The notes under the pieces are model-generated. The model made no database searches and was not told the DNA's origin. It was given only the letters and a program-made list of their open reading frames with translations. From Sulfurospirillum diekertiae (GTDB lineage: Bacteria; Campylobacterota; Campylobacteria; Campylobacterales; Sulfurospirillaceae), in contig NZ_CP021416.1 of assembly GCF_002162315.1 (NCBI RefSeq), forward strand, positions 2,802,207-2,866,206: 64,000 nucleotides of DNA. Direction: 5' to 3'. A program made the translations under genes and the position numbers. Shown here one piece after another: positions 17,521 through 32,842 of this stretch. Position 1 is the first letter of the stretch; each line of letters starts with the position of its first letter.

Positions 17521-17550
17521 AGAAACTCCACAAAGCGATGTGGGGTTTCT
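17521..17550. terminator. Bidirectional terminator between pldA and the RRM gene
   Basis: A 12-bp stem (AGAAACTCCACA against TGTGGGGTTTCT) with a six-base loop lies between the convergent genes. Its AT-rich edges give a T-rich tract on the plus strand and it can serve both genes. A TTACATGTAA palindrome follows immediately at 17551-17560. Confidence 0.75.
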
Positions 17551-17563
17551 TTACATGTAAGCG

Positions 17564-17842
17564 TTAGTTAAAGTCTCTAGGAGATCTTCTTGGACGCTCT
17601 TCTCTAGGTCTAGCTTCATTAACTTTTAAAGTTCTTCCGCCGATCTCTTTTTCATTTGTTGCTTCGATAGCAGCTTTTGCTTCTGAATCATTTGGCATTT
17701 CAACAAAACCGAAACCTTTTGATCGTCCAGTCTCTCTATCACTGATGATTCTTGCACTTGATACTTCACCATACGCTGAAAACATCTCTTGAAGTTGTTC
17801 TCCCGTCATCTCATACTTTACATTGCCCACGTAAATATTCAT
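17564..17842 (-). CDS. RNA-recognition-motif (RRM) RNA-binding protein
   Basis: A 92-residue single RRM protein. RNP-2 is NIYVGNV at residues 2-8 and RNP-1 is KGFGFVEM at about 42-49, followed by a short Arg-rich tail (RPREERPRRSPRDFN). Small RRM proteins of this type occur in cyanobacteria and Campylobacterota, including Helicobacter pylori HP0827, and bind single-stranded RNA; some are cold-induced. The gene is alone, with 290 bp of leader sequence before the divergent moaC. Its RNA targets cannot be predicted. Confidence 0.93.
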   Translation of the reverse strand: MNIYVGNVKYEMTGEQLQEMFSAYGEVSSARIISDRETGRSKGFGFVEMPNDSEAKAAIEATNEKEIGGRTLKVNEARPREERPRRSPRDFN

Positions 17843-18021
17843 TTACCGTACTCCTCATTTTTGGATCATTCACGTTACCTTGTGCCCGTAACTTTCGTTA
17901 ACCTTAAGATAACACTGAACGACTTTGCAAAATCATTGTAGCATAAAATCAAGATTTCTAAGCAGAGAGGCGATTGTTTTTGCAAACAATGAGAAGAAAT
18001 GACACACTCTTATCACACACT

Positions 18022-18073
18022 CTCTTAAGAGAAATGGTGTTATAATAGATCAAACTTCTTGCGAAAGCAAGAA
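18022..18073 (+). promoter_or_regulatory. moaC promoter with palindrome and 5'-end hairpin
   Basis: A perfect 12-bp palindrome TCTCTTAAGAGA is at 18021-18032, followed by TATAAT at 18041-18046. The transcript would start near 18053. It would then fold at once into TTCTTGC-GAAA-GCAAGAA (18056-18073), a 7-bp stem with a GNRA tetraloop. Such a 5' hairpin typically protects mRNA from decay; the palindrome could be an operator. The 5' leader is about 80 nt long and does not resemble the known molybdenum cofactor riboswitch in size. Confidence 0.55.
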
Positions 18074-18132
18074 ATTTAAATGCACGTTTTCAAGAGTTTT
18101 TACAAAGCTCTATCAAAAATAAAGAGGGGCGG

Positions 18133-18612
18133 ATGAAACTAACCCATTTAGATGAAAAAGATCGACCGAAAATGGTCGATGTTAGCGACAAAATAGAGAG
18201 TTTTAGAGTTGCTGTTGCCAGTGGTACAATTACAATGAGTCAAATCGCATTTGATATGATTATTTCGCAACAAACGAAGAAGGGACCTGTTCTTCAAACG
18301 GCTGTTATTGCTGCCATTATGGGAACGAAAAAAACCAGTGATCTTATTCCTATGTGCCATCCATTGATGCTTACTTCTGTGAACTGTGATGTTGAAGAGC
18401 TTCCAAAACTTCCAGGATTTAAACTAACAGTCACAGCAAAACTCAAAGGACAAACAGGCGTTGAAATGGAAGCCCTTACGGGGGTCAGTATTGGTCTTCT
18501 AACTATTTATGATATGTCTAAAGCCATTGATAAATCAATGGTGCTGAATGATATTCGTCTTGAATCCAAAAGTGGAGGAAAAAGTGGAAACTACACCCGA
18601 ACTTCAGCTTGA
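18133..18612 (+). CDS. moaC: Cyclic pyranopterin monophosphate synthase
   Basis: Acts after MoaA to form cyclic pyranopterin monophosphate, the first stable intermediate of molybdenum cofactor synthesis. The 159-residue protein carries [15 protein letters not shown] near residue 73, [20 protein letters not shown] near 114 and the C-terminal [13 protein letters not shown], all core MoaC motifs. The start has a GGGGCGG site. The next gene begins within its last 29 bases. The product feeds the molybdoenzymes encoded at 39-49 kb and complements mobA at 12.2 kb, although the two genes are not clustered. Confidence 0.96.
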   Translation: MKLTHLDEKDRPKMVDVSDKIESFRVAVASGTITMSQIAFDMIISQQTKKGPVLQTAVIAAIMGTKKTSDLIPMCHPLMLTSVNCDVEELPKLPGFKLTVTAKLKGQTGVEMEALTGVSIGLLTIYDMSKAIDKSMVLNDIRLESKSGGKSGNYTRTSA

Positions 18613-18841
18613 TTATCCTTGTCATTGGGAATATAAATTGGTTCTAAGTTCTGAACACAATGTCACAACCTTAGTGCAGGAGATACTCGAAGATCGTATA
18701 CATGAAATTCGAAAATCACAAAATAGTAACAAAGGCAATTACGCCAGTTATACCCTACGCATACTTGTCCATAATGCTGACGATCGTAAAATGCTTTTTC
18801 AAATGCTCAAAGCACATCAACATATAAAATTCGTACTATAA
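18584..18841 (+). CDS. DUF493 (YbeD-like) protein
   Basis: An 85-residue protein whose core [18 protein letters not shown] and [17 protein letters not shown] matches the small alpha/beta DUF493 family, with a fold like the regulatory ACT/PII-type ferredoxin domains. E. coli YbeD sits beside lipoate genes, but no such link is seen here. The open frame extends upstream to 18548, yet a GTG at 18584 preceded four bases earlier by GGAGGA is a much better start and is chosen. It overlaps moaC by 29 bp in another frame, implying coupled translation. Confidence 0.82.
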   Translation: METTPELQLDYPCHWEYKLVLSSEHNVTTLVQEILEDRIHEIRKSQNSNKGNYASYTLRILVHNADDRKMLFQMLKAHQHIKFVL

Positions 18842-18854
18842 AAGAGAGGTTACC

Positions 18855-20108
18855 ATGGAATCAACTTACACTATTTTTTTAGCCACGCTCAAAGAGAATA
18901 AAGAGCATGCCGATCTTTATAAACTCATTAGTGAGCTTACTTTTGAACTTTCACGTAAAAAAATTCAACGTCTGAAGGACGAAGTCAATATCAACAATCG
19001 TATAGGAGAGTTATTTGAGCTCTATTGCAAAGCACTACACGATGAGGGACTTAAAACATCTCGTGCTATTAGTAGTGTCATCGATGGTCTTTTAAAAGCA
19101 ACAACTCACGAGAAAGAGGCATTTTTATATAAAAGCATCTATGAAAAAGAGCAGCTAGAAAAAAGTATTTATACACAAAAGCAGCAAATTCGCACAGTAC
19201 TTGCAGATACCTTTAACACCATAGAAGCACATATCGTATCTATGCAACCTGAAACACAACAAAATGCTTTGACAGCAATACATGACACGAAACTTCGTGG
19301 AATTGAAATGCTCGGTATTTTAAAAGAGACAACCGCAGAGGCACTGTTAACAACTCTTGAAAATGGCAGTGATGTTGCAGATACGATTCATGAAATCACT
19401 AAAAATCTTACATTTCAAACCATTCATGAAGGTGATTTTACAAAACAGCGCATAATCAATATCTCAAGTACCATTATTGGCGCGAGTATTGAAATTGCAG
19501 ATGAAGACCTAGGACACGCCAAAGATATTTTAGACGGCTCTATCAACGGTGTAAGAGAAGGTATCACGAAAGCAATTGAAAAGTTTAAAAATGATCTTAA
19601 ATACGCACCAACAGATGCAATGGAAGGACTCCTTGAAACAGACCTTTCAGAGCTTCGTAAAGACCTTGTACGCATTGATGAGCAGTTTATTACCCTCTTG
19701 GAGGTTCTTGCTTCTCAAAGTGAAGGAATCTCTGCTAGTCTTGTTAAAGAGATGATTAAAGAGATGACTAGTTCAACCGTCAAAATTAAACGAGCTGCCA
19801 ATGATGCAAAAGAGGTTATTGGCGAACGTATAGAGCAACTGAAAGCTGAAGCTTCAGTCTTTGAAAAAACCTTTAAAGATAGAGCTGAGAAAAAACTCGA
19901 ATCACTCAAAAAAGATGTCAATGAATTTGAGAAAAAAGCCTCTGCGAAAGTAGAATCATTTAAACAATTTGAATTTGAAAATGACACGGCTAAACAAGTT
20001 GCACAAGAAGCGAAAAAATTAGGATTTCGTGCTTGGGAAGTAGCAAAGAATATGATGGATGGTGCCGTAAAAGGGGCTAAAGAAGCCATGAAAAAAGAGG
20101 ACAAATAG
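18855..20108 (+). CDS. Long helical coiled-coil protein of unknown function
   Basis: A 417-residue protein with no signal peptide and no clear membrane segment. It is almost entirely helical and rich in Lys, Glu and Ala. Residues 1-110 form one helical block, 110-300 another with recurring Ile/Leu heptads, and 300-395 a long amphipathic helix (for example FKDRAEKKLESLKKDVNEF) reminiscent of apolipoprotein or LEA-like repeats. I do not recognise a characterised family. It starts 14 bp after the DUF493 gene, so it is probably the last gene of the moaC transcript. Its amphipathic tail could bind membranes or nucleic acid, but this is only a suggestion. Confidence 0.75.
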   Translation: MESTYTIFLATLKENKEHADLYKLISELTFELSRKKIQRLKDEVNINNRIGELFELYCKALHDEGLKTSRAISSVIDGLLKATTHEKEAFLYKSIYEKEQLEKSIYTQKQQIRTVLADTFNTIEAHIVSMQPETQQNALTAIHDTKLRGIEMLGILKETTAEALLTTLENGSDVADTIHEITKNLTFQTIHEGDFTKQRIINISSTIIGASIEIADEDLGHAKDILDGSINGVREGITKAIEKFKNDLKYAPTDAMEGLLETDLSELRKDLVRIDEQFITLLEVLASQSEGISASLVKEMIKEMTSSTVKIKRAANDAKEVIGERIEQLKAEASVFEKTFKDRAEKKLESLKKDVNEFEKKASAKVESFKQFEFENDTAKQVAQEAKKLGFRAWEVAKNMMDGAVKGAKEAMKKEDK

Positions 20109-20122
20109 CCCTTATTTTAGCT

Positions 20123-20152
20123 TTACATGTAAGGAAAAATCTTTACATGTAA
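20123..20152. repeat. Tandem pair of the TTACATGTAA palindrome
   Basis: Two perfect copies (20123-20132 and 20143-20152) lie 10 bp apart in the 48-bp gap between two convergent genes, the only paired occurrence in the window. The two together could fold as a hairpin. Other perfect copies start at 6025, 6592, 8234, 9317, 9899, 10949, 12862, 13822, 17551, 35962, 37074, 42418, 43845, 44948, 49828, 49954, 50402, 54370, 55854, 57426, 59305 and 61701. Confidence 0.9.
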
Positions 20153-20156
20153 AGAT

Positions 20157-20669
20157 CTATTCTGGCACGTTAGGCGCTGTAAAAACGATATTGAGAATAT
20201 CATCGTTTGTTTTATCATTGGCTTTTGCAATTTCAGAAACAGATTGCTTACTAGAAGCAATGATTTGCTTATCTGCCAATACTTTGACCATCATCGCTTC
20301 ATCTAAATCTACAAAAGCCGCCACTTTGGAAAGTGGTGCATTCATCATCGTCCCAATAATTTTACTTTTTGGATTAATGCCTTTTTCTTGTGGGTTCAAT
20401 AACGGTGCAATGATAATTGCAGTAATAACGAAGAATCCAAAAAAGATAGAGACTAGCGTAGAGCGTTTTTTAAAGTAAGTGATAAATCCATTCCAATTTT
20501 TGAGCAAATGCACACAAGAAATGGCCACAAAAGCAAAACCTAACCAAATATGTAGTGCCTCACTGGAGAGCATACGAATTTTGAAATACATCATGATACC
20601 CGTAATGGAAACAACTACAAACATAACCGTTAATAACGCACTTAATATATTTCGAGGAATAACGTTCAT
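20157..20669 (-). CDS. DUF4405/cytochrome b-like membrane protein
   Basis: A 170-residue protein with three hydrophobic segments (about residues 8-28, 37-57 and 70-92). The pairing of HIWLGFAFVAISCVHLLKNW places two histidines near residues 40 and 54, the pattern of DUF4405-type membrane proteins that may bind heme b. The C-terminal 75 residues (from NPQEKGINPKSKI) are probably periplasmic and contain a helical segment resembling a small sensor or helix-hairpin-helix (LDEAMMVKVLADKQI). It has an AAGGAG site. The function is unknown; electron transfer at the inner membrane is possible. Confidence 0.7.
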   Translation of the reverse strand: MNVIPRNILSALLTVMFVVVSITGIMMYFKIRMLSSEALHIWLGFAFVAISCVHLLKNWNGFITYFKKRSTLVSIFFGFFVITAIIIAPLLNPQEKGINPKSKIIGTMMNAPLSKVAAFVDLDEAMMVKVLADKQIIASSKQSVSEIAKANDKTNDDILNIVFTAPNVPE

Positions 20670-20726
20670 CTATAACTCCTTATTTTCGCTTGGAAGTATA
20701 GATGATCTATGTTAATCCTTTGTTAA

Positions 20727-20975
20727 TCACTCAATGCCTTGTGAGTGCATAAACATTACTTTATCCGCAACCATTTTCACTTTGATATACTGTTTTTCAT
20801 CACCCCAAGTACAGTCACTCATACCCGCAAGTGAATCACATTTCGTTGCTTTTCCTAAAATATCAGTTACTTGAGTGTAACTCATGCCCACTTGAATCTT
20901 GTCATAATTCTCTTTGCTCAGTTTTGAGCACCCTATAAAGACAAGCAACACTAAAGCCATCATGATATATCGCAT
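20727..20975 (-). CDS. Small lipoprotein of SmpA/DUF3862 type
   Basis: An 82-residue protein with a signal peptide and lipobox LLVFIGC near residue 16. The rest, NYDKIQVGMSYTQVTDILGK ... CTWGDEKQYIKVKMVADKVM, has the helix-hairpin-strand pattern of the BamE/SmpA-like DUF3862 family (MSYxQVxxILG). It is far shorter than BamE and keeps two extra cysteines, so a role in barrel assembly is not implied. An upstream GTG is in frame, but the AAGGAG site sits correctly for the ATG at 20975. It is a monocistronic unit between the DUF4405 gene and the porin gene. Confidence 0.75.
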   Translation of the reverse strand: MRYIMMALVLLVFIGCSKLSKENYDKIQVGMSYTQVTDILGKATKCDSLAGMSDCTWGDEKQYIKVKMVADKVMFMHSQGIE

Positions 20976-21119
20976 GCTCACTCCTTGATTCTATCTTGTA
21001 ATAGACTAGCATATTTTTACTGTTTTTTGACTTTTTGATACGCGGTAAACTATAGTGATTGAACGAATAAGGAAGAAAAGAGAGGCCATAAGACCTCTCA
21101 AAAGCAGATAAAATAGATA

Positions 21120-22586
21120 TTAATATTTGTATCTTAAAGATACACGAACGTCTGAAGCAGATTTAACAGCGCCTGGTACTGTTGATGGATCCATAGGCGT
21201 TCCCGTCCAACCAAAGAAGGTATTACTACCAGTATAGTCATAATTCATATAAACATAACTCAACTGTGCAGTCAAATTTTTGTTTACAATTGGGAGCTTA
21301 TAATAAATTTCATAGGCATCACCACGTGTAGCTAACTTAGAACCTGCAAGTGTATCTTCACCATAAGTATAGCTTCTCCAGTATTTACTACCATGATTAT
21401 ACTCTAAACCAAGTCTTTGGCCTTTAGCAATACCTGGCAATTGAAGACCAGTATAAACAGAAGACCCTGTCTCTTTACTTGAAGATCCTAACATTTCAGT
21501 ACCCATTGTGCCGCCACCCATTCCATCAGGAATGAAATGTACACCTTTTGGGTCTGTTTGGTTAAAGGCATAAGAGAGGAAGAAAATACTATCATCCAAG
21601 AAATCACTGATACCATCACCTATACCATTCACTTGAACGGATAACGATCCACCAGTCATATCACCTACATCCCCAAAAAATATTTGCCCAGTATTAAAAT
21701 TCGAAGTCATTGGATTAATATCCATCATATTCCAAGCTTTAAAGTAATTAGCCATTACTTTATACTGACCATTATCATAGAGTTGTACTAAGAGTCCCGC
21801 TAGATCCATATTAGGATTAGCACTATCTTCAATATATGCTGGATTAAATCCACCTGATGAATTCATTGAGTATGAACCTGTTGTATTAGAATAACCTCTA
21901 CCTAGACAGATTTTAAAGTAAAGTCCTGAAATACCCGTGACTTTATCAAAATCAAATTTAAAACTTGCGCCATCAAATTCCATACTGATATTGTGACCTA
22001 CAGGAGAGGCTGGATTTTCATTATCTGCTCTAAGGTCAGTCATAAAACCATCAAGTGATGGACGACGACCAAATGAAACAGCATAATGGACATCACTTAT
22101 GTCATTAGAATATATAAAATAGGCTTCTCTTAACTTAATACTATCATCGCCTGGCTTATTAGTGCCATACCAGTCAAACGCTTGAAACATGCTGGTTTGA
22201 TCTATATTATTTTGACCAAATGCTTTATATACACCAAGCTTGCCTTGAAAAACTAGATTATCAGCAGGTTGAGATGCCATACCTAGAATTAATTTATTGG
22301 TCCAAATACCATTATCTTTATCTGGTGCATTATTAAGTTTATAACTAACCGCATCATATGCTGTTCTGAAGTCAACATTAAACTTAATATTATCGCCTGC
22401 ATCATGTGCCTTAATCTCATTAACTTGAGCTTTTAGTGCATCTATATTGATTTTTGATTGAGCACTTTGTAGCTCGGCCATTTGCGCTTTAAGCGCTTCA
22501 ACTTCTTGCTTGAGTGAATCATCAGCAGCAAATGCTGAAGATGATAATGCAGCTCCTATGAGCAATGGAGCAATAAATTTCTTCAT
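21120..22586 (-). CDS. DUF3373-type outer-membrane porin
   Basis: A 488-residue protein with a signal peptide (MKKFIAPLLIGAALSSSAFA), then a coiled coil at about residues 24-58 (LKQEVEALKAQMAELQS), then a long beta-rich region with alternating aromatic residues, ending VRVSLRYKY with a terminal aromatic as outer-membrane barrels do. This layout fits DUF3373 proteins common in Sulfurospirillum, Shewanella and related respiratory bacteria. The coiled coil may anchor it to peptidoglycan or form trimers. Transport substrate is unknown. It follows the heme-less cytochrome-like gene by 40 bp in the same direction and may be co-transcribed. Confidence 0.82.
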   Translation of the reverse strand: MKKFIAPLLIGAALSSSAFAADDSLKQEVEALKAQMAELQSAQSKINIDALKAQVNEIKAHDAGDNIKFNVDFRTAYDAVSYKLNNAPDKDNGIWTNKLILGMASQPADNLVFQGKLGVYKAFGQNNIDQTSMFQAFDWYGTNKPGDDSIKLREAYFIYSNDISDVHYAVSFGRRPSLDGFMTDLRADNENPASPVGHNISMEFDGASFKFDFDKVTGISGLYFKICLGRGYSNTTGSYSMNSSGGFNPAYIEDSANPNMDLAGLLVQLYDNGQYKVMANYFKAWNMMDINPMTSNFNTGQIFFGDVGDMTGGSLSVQVNGIGDGISDFLDDSIFFLSYAFNQTDPKGVHFIPDGMGGGTMGTEMLGSSSKETGSSVYTGLQLPGIAKGQRLGLEYNHGSKYWRSYTYGEDTLAGSKLATRGDAYEIYYKLPIVNKNLTAQLSYVYMNYDYTGSNTFFGWTGTPMDPSTVPGAVKSASDVRVSLRYKY

Positions 22587-22625
22587 CTTTTTTTTACCTT
22601 TTTAAGTAAGAATTATTTTACACAA

Positions 22626-22964
22626 CTAGCAAGACGGAACGTTGCCGCTATCGCTTGCAAACTCAACACAGAAATCTCTAATGTCTGGCATAAATTTCTC
22701 AAATTTATCGCCTTTTAGAAAGCCATCTAACCCTGGATATTTTTTTGAATACTCAGCAACAAATTTCTCTGCTTTACCATCAAAAAGTGCTTTCCACTCT
22801 GCTTGAGTGTGTTGTGTTGCGAATTTCGCACCATTCATTCCTGAACCATCTTTCATATACTTAAGATAGTACTTTTGTCCTTTTGCTGCATCTGCAAATG
22901 CAGATGTACTCATTAACCCCAATACCAAGAATGCTGAAACAAGTAAACCGAAGACTTTTTTCAT
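22626..22964 (-). CDS. Heme-less cytochrome c-like periplasmic protein, copy 1
   Basis: A 112-residue secreted protein with a signal peptide ending STSAFA. The mature part, AAKGQKYYLKYMKDGSGMNG followed by KFATQHTQAEW and GLDGFLKGDKFEKF, follows the layout of small c-type cytochromes such as c553. However, no CXXCH heme site exists; the only cysteines are in the conserved end DFCVEFASDSGNVPSC. It may be a c-type fold that has lost heme or a metal/sulfur binder. The second of two adjacent ATGs fits the GGAG site best. A near-identical copy lies 574 bp upstream and a distant one at 43471. Confidence 0.8.
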   Translation of the reverse strand: MKKVFGLLVSAFLVLGLMSTSAFADAAKGQKYYLKYMKDGSGMNGAKFATQHTQAEWKALFDGKAEKFVAEYSKKYPGLDGFLKGDKFEKFMPDIRDFCVEFASDSGNVPSC

Positions 22965-22967
22965 CAT

Positions 22968-23199
22968 TTCTCCTTTCCAAAATTTAAATATGGAGTCATC
23001 ATAACAAAAGTAAAATAAATTTTAATTTAAAAAGTTAATTATTAGAAGAAATAAGTAAATATTATTTTTACTTTTCTTAAAAAACGAGGTTTAAAACTGA
23101 AAAGTAGCACTATTTAAGTAAATATTATTTAACTTTAATAATTGCTTTTCAGATAATTTTATTATTTATCTGAAAAGCATAAAAATATTGTAGAGAGAA
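22968..23199. promoter_or_regulatory. AT-rich upstream region of cytochrome-like copy 1 with repeated inverted repeat
   Basis: This 232-bp gap contains AAGTAAATATTATTT twice (23053-23067 and 23117-23131). The first is part of a perfect inverted repeat AAGTAAA-N7-TTTACTT (23053-23073) and the second of an imperfect one. They lie 90-165 bp upstream of the copy 1 start. Related TTTACTAA/TTAGTAAA elements occur upstream of both molybdoenzyme operons, so a shared regulator is possible (inference). Confidence 0.5.
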
Positions 23200-23539
23200 T
23201 TAACAAGACGGAACGTTGCCGCTATCGCTTGCAAACTCAACACAGAAATCTCTAATATCTAGCATAAATTTCTCAAATTTATCGCCTTTTAGAAAGCCAT
23301 CTAACCCTGGATATTTTTTTGAATACTCAGCAACAAATTTCTCTGCTTTACCATCAAAAAGTGCTTTCCACTCTGCTTGAGTGTGTTGTGTTGCGAATTT
23401 CGCACCATTCATTCCTGAACCATCTTTCATATACTTAAGATAGTACTTTTGTCCTTTTGCTGCATCTGCAAATGCAGATGTACTCATTAACCCCAATACC
23501 AAGAATGCTGAAACAAGTAAACCGAAGACTTTTTTTCAT
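23200..23539 (-). pseudogene. Heme-less cytochrome c-like protein, copy 2, frameshifted at the start
   Basis: Almost base-for-base identical to copy 1, with a Pro-to-Leu difference near the end. After the ATG at 23539 there are seven A (23530-23536) where copy 1 has six, so the frame runs into a stop after about 19 codons. The remaining open frame from a TTG near 23502 lacks the start of the signal peptide. Removing one A restores a full 112-residue protein. This is either a pseudogene, a phase-variable or slippage-rescued gene, or a sequencing error. A GGAT site precedes the ATG. The gene lies directly downstream of the first 5S rRNA. Confidence 0.8.
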
Positions 23540-23853
23540 GTTATATCCTTATAATTTAAGTTGAACGCTCATAGTAACGCAAAGAGTCTAAAAGATAATT
23601 GAAAAAAATAAAACTGTATATATTTAATAATAATTATAATAAAAATAAATGATATTTAAATAATGAGCTTACAAAATTTTATTTAACAAGGGCAGCAGAA
23701 TACCAAGAGAGATAAAGAGGTGTATAAAGTGAAGAAGAGATCATATGATGATTTATTATCAAATAATGATGAAGCTTTGTATTGAGAATAATCAGAGGAA
23801 AGCGCCTTTGAATAAGACGAGATAAAAGGTATGTTGTAAAAGAAAGAATCACG
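23540..23853. other. AT-rich gap between 5S rRNA (copy 1) and cytochrome-like copy 2
   Basis: This 314-bp stretch has no gene on either strand. It begins at the 5S side with the end of the duplicated rrn unit (23813) and holds the promoter region of the cytochrome-like gene. I see no convincing terminator hairpin with a T run after the 5S gene. Confidence 0.5.
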
Positions 23854-23970
23854 AACTGGCAGCGACCTACGTTTCCATCCCAGTAAGGGAAAGTATTATC
23901 GGCGATGAAGAGCTTAGCTTCCTGGTTCGAAATGGGACAGGGCGTTTCCTCTTCTCTATAGCCACCAGAA
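23854..23970 (-). rRNA. rrf: 5S ribosomal RNA, copy 1
   Basis: About 117 nt. The minus strand begins CTGGTGGCTATAGAGAAGAG and ends GGTCGCTGCCAG; these termini pair as the closing helix (CUGGUGGC with GCUGCCAG). The internal segment GAAGCTAAGCTCTTCATCGC matches the 5S consensus of Campylobacterota. Ends are placed from this helix and may be off by a few bases. Confidence 0.93.
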
Positions 23971-24058
23971 TCGTGAATTAAATCTATGTCGTATTATAAC
24001 GAAATAGGCTTAATTCACCATTCTTCAGGTGATTTTAGTATTGTCTAGTCAACAAAGC

Positions 24059-24098
24059 GCTTTACACTTAATAAGGAAGTGAAATAGCATTATCATAC
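24059..24098 (-). other. 3' strand of the 23S processing stem, copy 1
   Basis: The sequence just downstream of 23S (24059-24098) and that just upstream of it (27023-27063) are complementary over about 40 bases with few mismatches (for example TTACACTTAATAAGG against its partner). They would form the long helix cut by RNase III to release pre-23S. The same pair exists in copy 2 at about 29771-29810 and 32735-32775. Confidence 0.8.
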
Positions 24099-24107
24099 GT
24101 AATAATA

Positions 24108-27018
<2,911 letters not shown>

Positions 27019-27063
27019 ATTTGTATTCTAATGCACATTTCACTCCCTTATTAAATGTAAACC

Positions 27064-27242
27064 ATCTAACAAGTTGTAAATTGTTTTTTTTGCGTTTTGT
27101 TGACTTTGACAATAATAAATTAAATAACATTTAGACTAAAAAGTCTAATATAAAAACAATCTCTCTTGTTCTTATATTAGACGTTGTGTCCTCATCTTCA
27201 CTAACAATGTCGTGATACAATCTTTTACCACTTTTGATAAAA
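27064..27242 (-). other. tRNA-Ala to 23S spacer, copy 1
   Basis: This AT-rich spacer holds two hairpins. GTCTAATATAA pairs with TTATATTAGAC around 27141-27181, and AGACTAAAAAGTCT is at 27132-27145. No promoter or gene is seen. In copy 2 the corresponding spacer is 94 bp longer. Confidence 0.7.
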
Positions 27243-27318
27243 TGGTGGAGAATAGCGGGATCGAACCGCTGACCTCCTGCGTGCAAAGCAGGCGCTCTCC
27301 CAGCTGAGCTAATTCCCC
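27243..27318 (-). tRNA. tRNA-Ala (anticodon TGC)
   Basis: A 76-nt cloverleaf with encoded CCA. The transcript begins GGGGAATTAGCTCAGC, the anticodon loop reads CTTTGCAC, and the T loop reads GGTTCGATCC. It lies in the rRNA spacer, 1 nt from tRNA-Ile. Confidence 0.97.
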
Positions 27319-27319
27319 A

Positions 27320-27396
27320 TGGTGGGCTTAAGAGGACTCGAACCTCTGACCTTACCCTTATCAGGGGTACGCTCTAACCACCTGAGCTATAAGCCC
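27320..27396 (-). tRNA. tRNA-Ile (anticodon GAT)
   Basis: A 77-nt cloverleaf with encoded CCA. The transcript begins GGGCTTATAGCTCAGG, the anticodon loop reads CTGATAA, and the T arm is AGAGGTTCGAGTCCTCT. It is the first tRNA after 16S. Confidence 0.97.
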
Positions 27397-27404
27397 CTCT
27401 TTCA

Positions 27405-27440
27405 TTCAATCTCTCAAAACTAAATAAGCTTCCTTAGCAG
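27405..27440 (-). other. 3' strand of the 16S processing stem, copy 1
   Basis: This segment downstream of 16S is complementary to the 16S leader at 29070-29106: CTAAATAAGC, CCTTAG and TTCAATCT blocks pair in order. It defines the helix enclosing pre-16S for RNase III. The copy 2 equivalents are 33212-33247 and 34877-34913. Confidence 0.8.
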
Positions 27441-27484
27441 TTCTCGCCGGAGCACCATTGTGAGATAGTGTCCCTATACTCTAG

Positions 27485-28993
<1,509 letters not shown>

Positions 28994-29233
28994 ATTTATG
29001 AAGTGTTCTTCATTTGACTTAAAGTATCTCTTTTTTAATAAAGAGTTGATAATCTCTTTTTTCGCGTCACTGACTAAGGTCGCTTATTTAGATTTCAAAG
29101 ATTGAATTTGACATTGTTAAAATGGTAATGAACGTGAAGCTTGTCCCCTACTTTGGGTACTTCTCTTTAACCCCGCTTTCTCAAACGAGGACGAAATTAT
29201 ATATCCTTGCACCTTACAAAGACATTAAACTCG
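28994..29233 (-). promoter_or_regulatory. rRNA operon promoter and leader, copy 1
   Basis: A perfect TATAAT (-10, minus strand) lies at 29196-29201, about 200 nt upstream of mature 16S; no clear -35 hexamer is seen, as is usual in Campylobacterota. The leader includes the 5' strand of the 16S processing stem (29070-29106). The block is the same in copy 2, so both operons should be transcribed independently. Confidence 0.65.
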
Positions 29234-29516
29234 ATCAAAAAAACAATAATAGATTGTAAAATATTCTTCATATCCTATATAACTCAAATATCAATATTAT
29301 TTTTGCATACTGATAACTCATAATTATAAAAAAAACCGAAAACAAGAAGAAAAGATTTGAGTTAAAAATGTAAATATTATGGTCATAATAAAAAAATACT
29401 TTTACGAGGAGTAAATCAATGAATAATGTAAAAGAGAGGATATATTTAAGGATATAGATTAGTATTTATTGGATGAATAGAGAAGCTATATGTTGATTAA
29501 GAGACAAGGGGGATAC
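29234..29516. other. Unique sequence between the two rRNA operon copies
   Basis: These 283 bp are not shared between the copies and have no sizeable gene. A strong GAGGAG site before an ATG at 29419 opens only a 12-codon frame (MNNVKERIYLRI), which looks like a remnant of a lost gene or chance. Confidence 0.5.
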
Positions 29517-29566
29517 CGCCTTTGAATAAGACGAGATGAAGGAATCATTGTAAAAAAGAATCACGG

Positions 29567-29683
29567 AACTGGCAGCGACCTACGTTTCCATCCCAGTAAG
29601 GGAAAGTATTATCGGCGATGAAGAGCTTAGCTTCCTGGTTCGAAATGGGACAGGGCGTTTCCTCTTCTCTATAGCCACCAGAA
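29567..29683 (-). rRNA. rrf: 5S ribosomal RNA, copy 2
   Basis: Identical through the mature region to copy 1. It differs only at the 3' flank, where one extra G follows the closing helix. The same terminal pairing CUGGUGGC/GCUGCCAG defines the ends. Confidence 0.93.
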
Positions 29684-29819
29684 TCGTGAATTAAATCTAT
29701 GTCGTATTATAGCGAAATAGGCTTAATTCACCATTCTTGGGTGATTTTAGTATTGTCTAGTCAACAAAGCGCTTTACACTTAATAAGGAAGTGAAATAGC
29801 ATTATCATACGTAATAATA

Positions 29820-32730
<2,911 letters not shown>

Positions 32731-32842
32731 ATTTGTATTCTAATGCACATTTCACTCCCTTATTAAATGTAAACCATCTAACAAGTTGTAAATTGTTTTT
32801 TTTGCGTTTTGTTGACTTTGACAATAATAAATTAAATAACAT

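Noticed and set aside
18021-18132. Molybdenum cofactor riboswitch before moaC
   Set aside because: The leader is about 80 nt with a single short hairpin, too small and simple for the known Moco riboswitch.
29419-29457. Short ORF with a strong ribosome-binding site between the rRNA operons
   Set aside because: It is only 12 codons long with no recognisable product; it is noted in the spacer description only.
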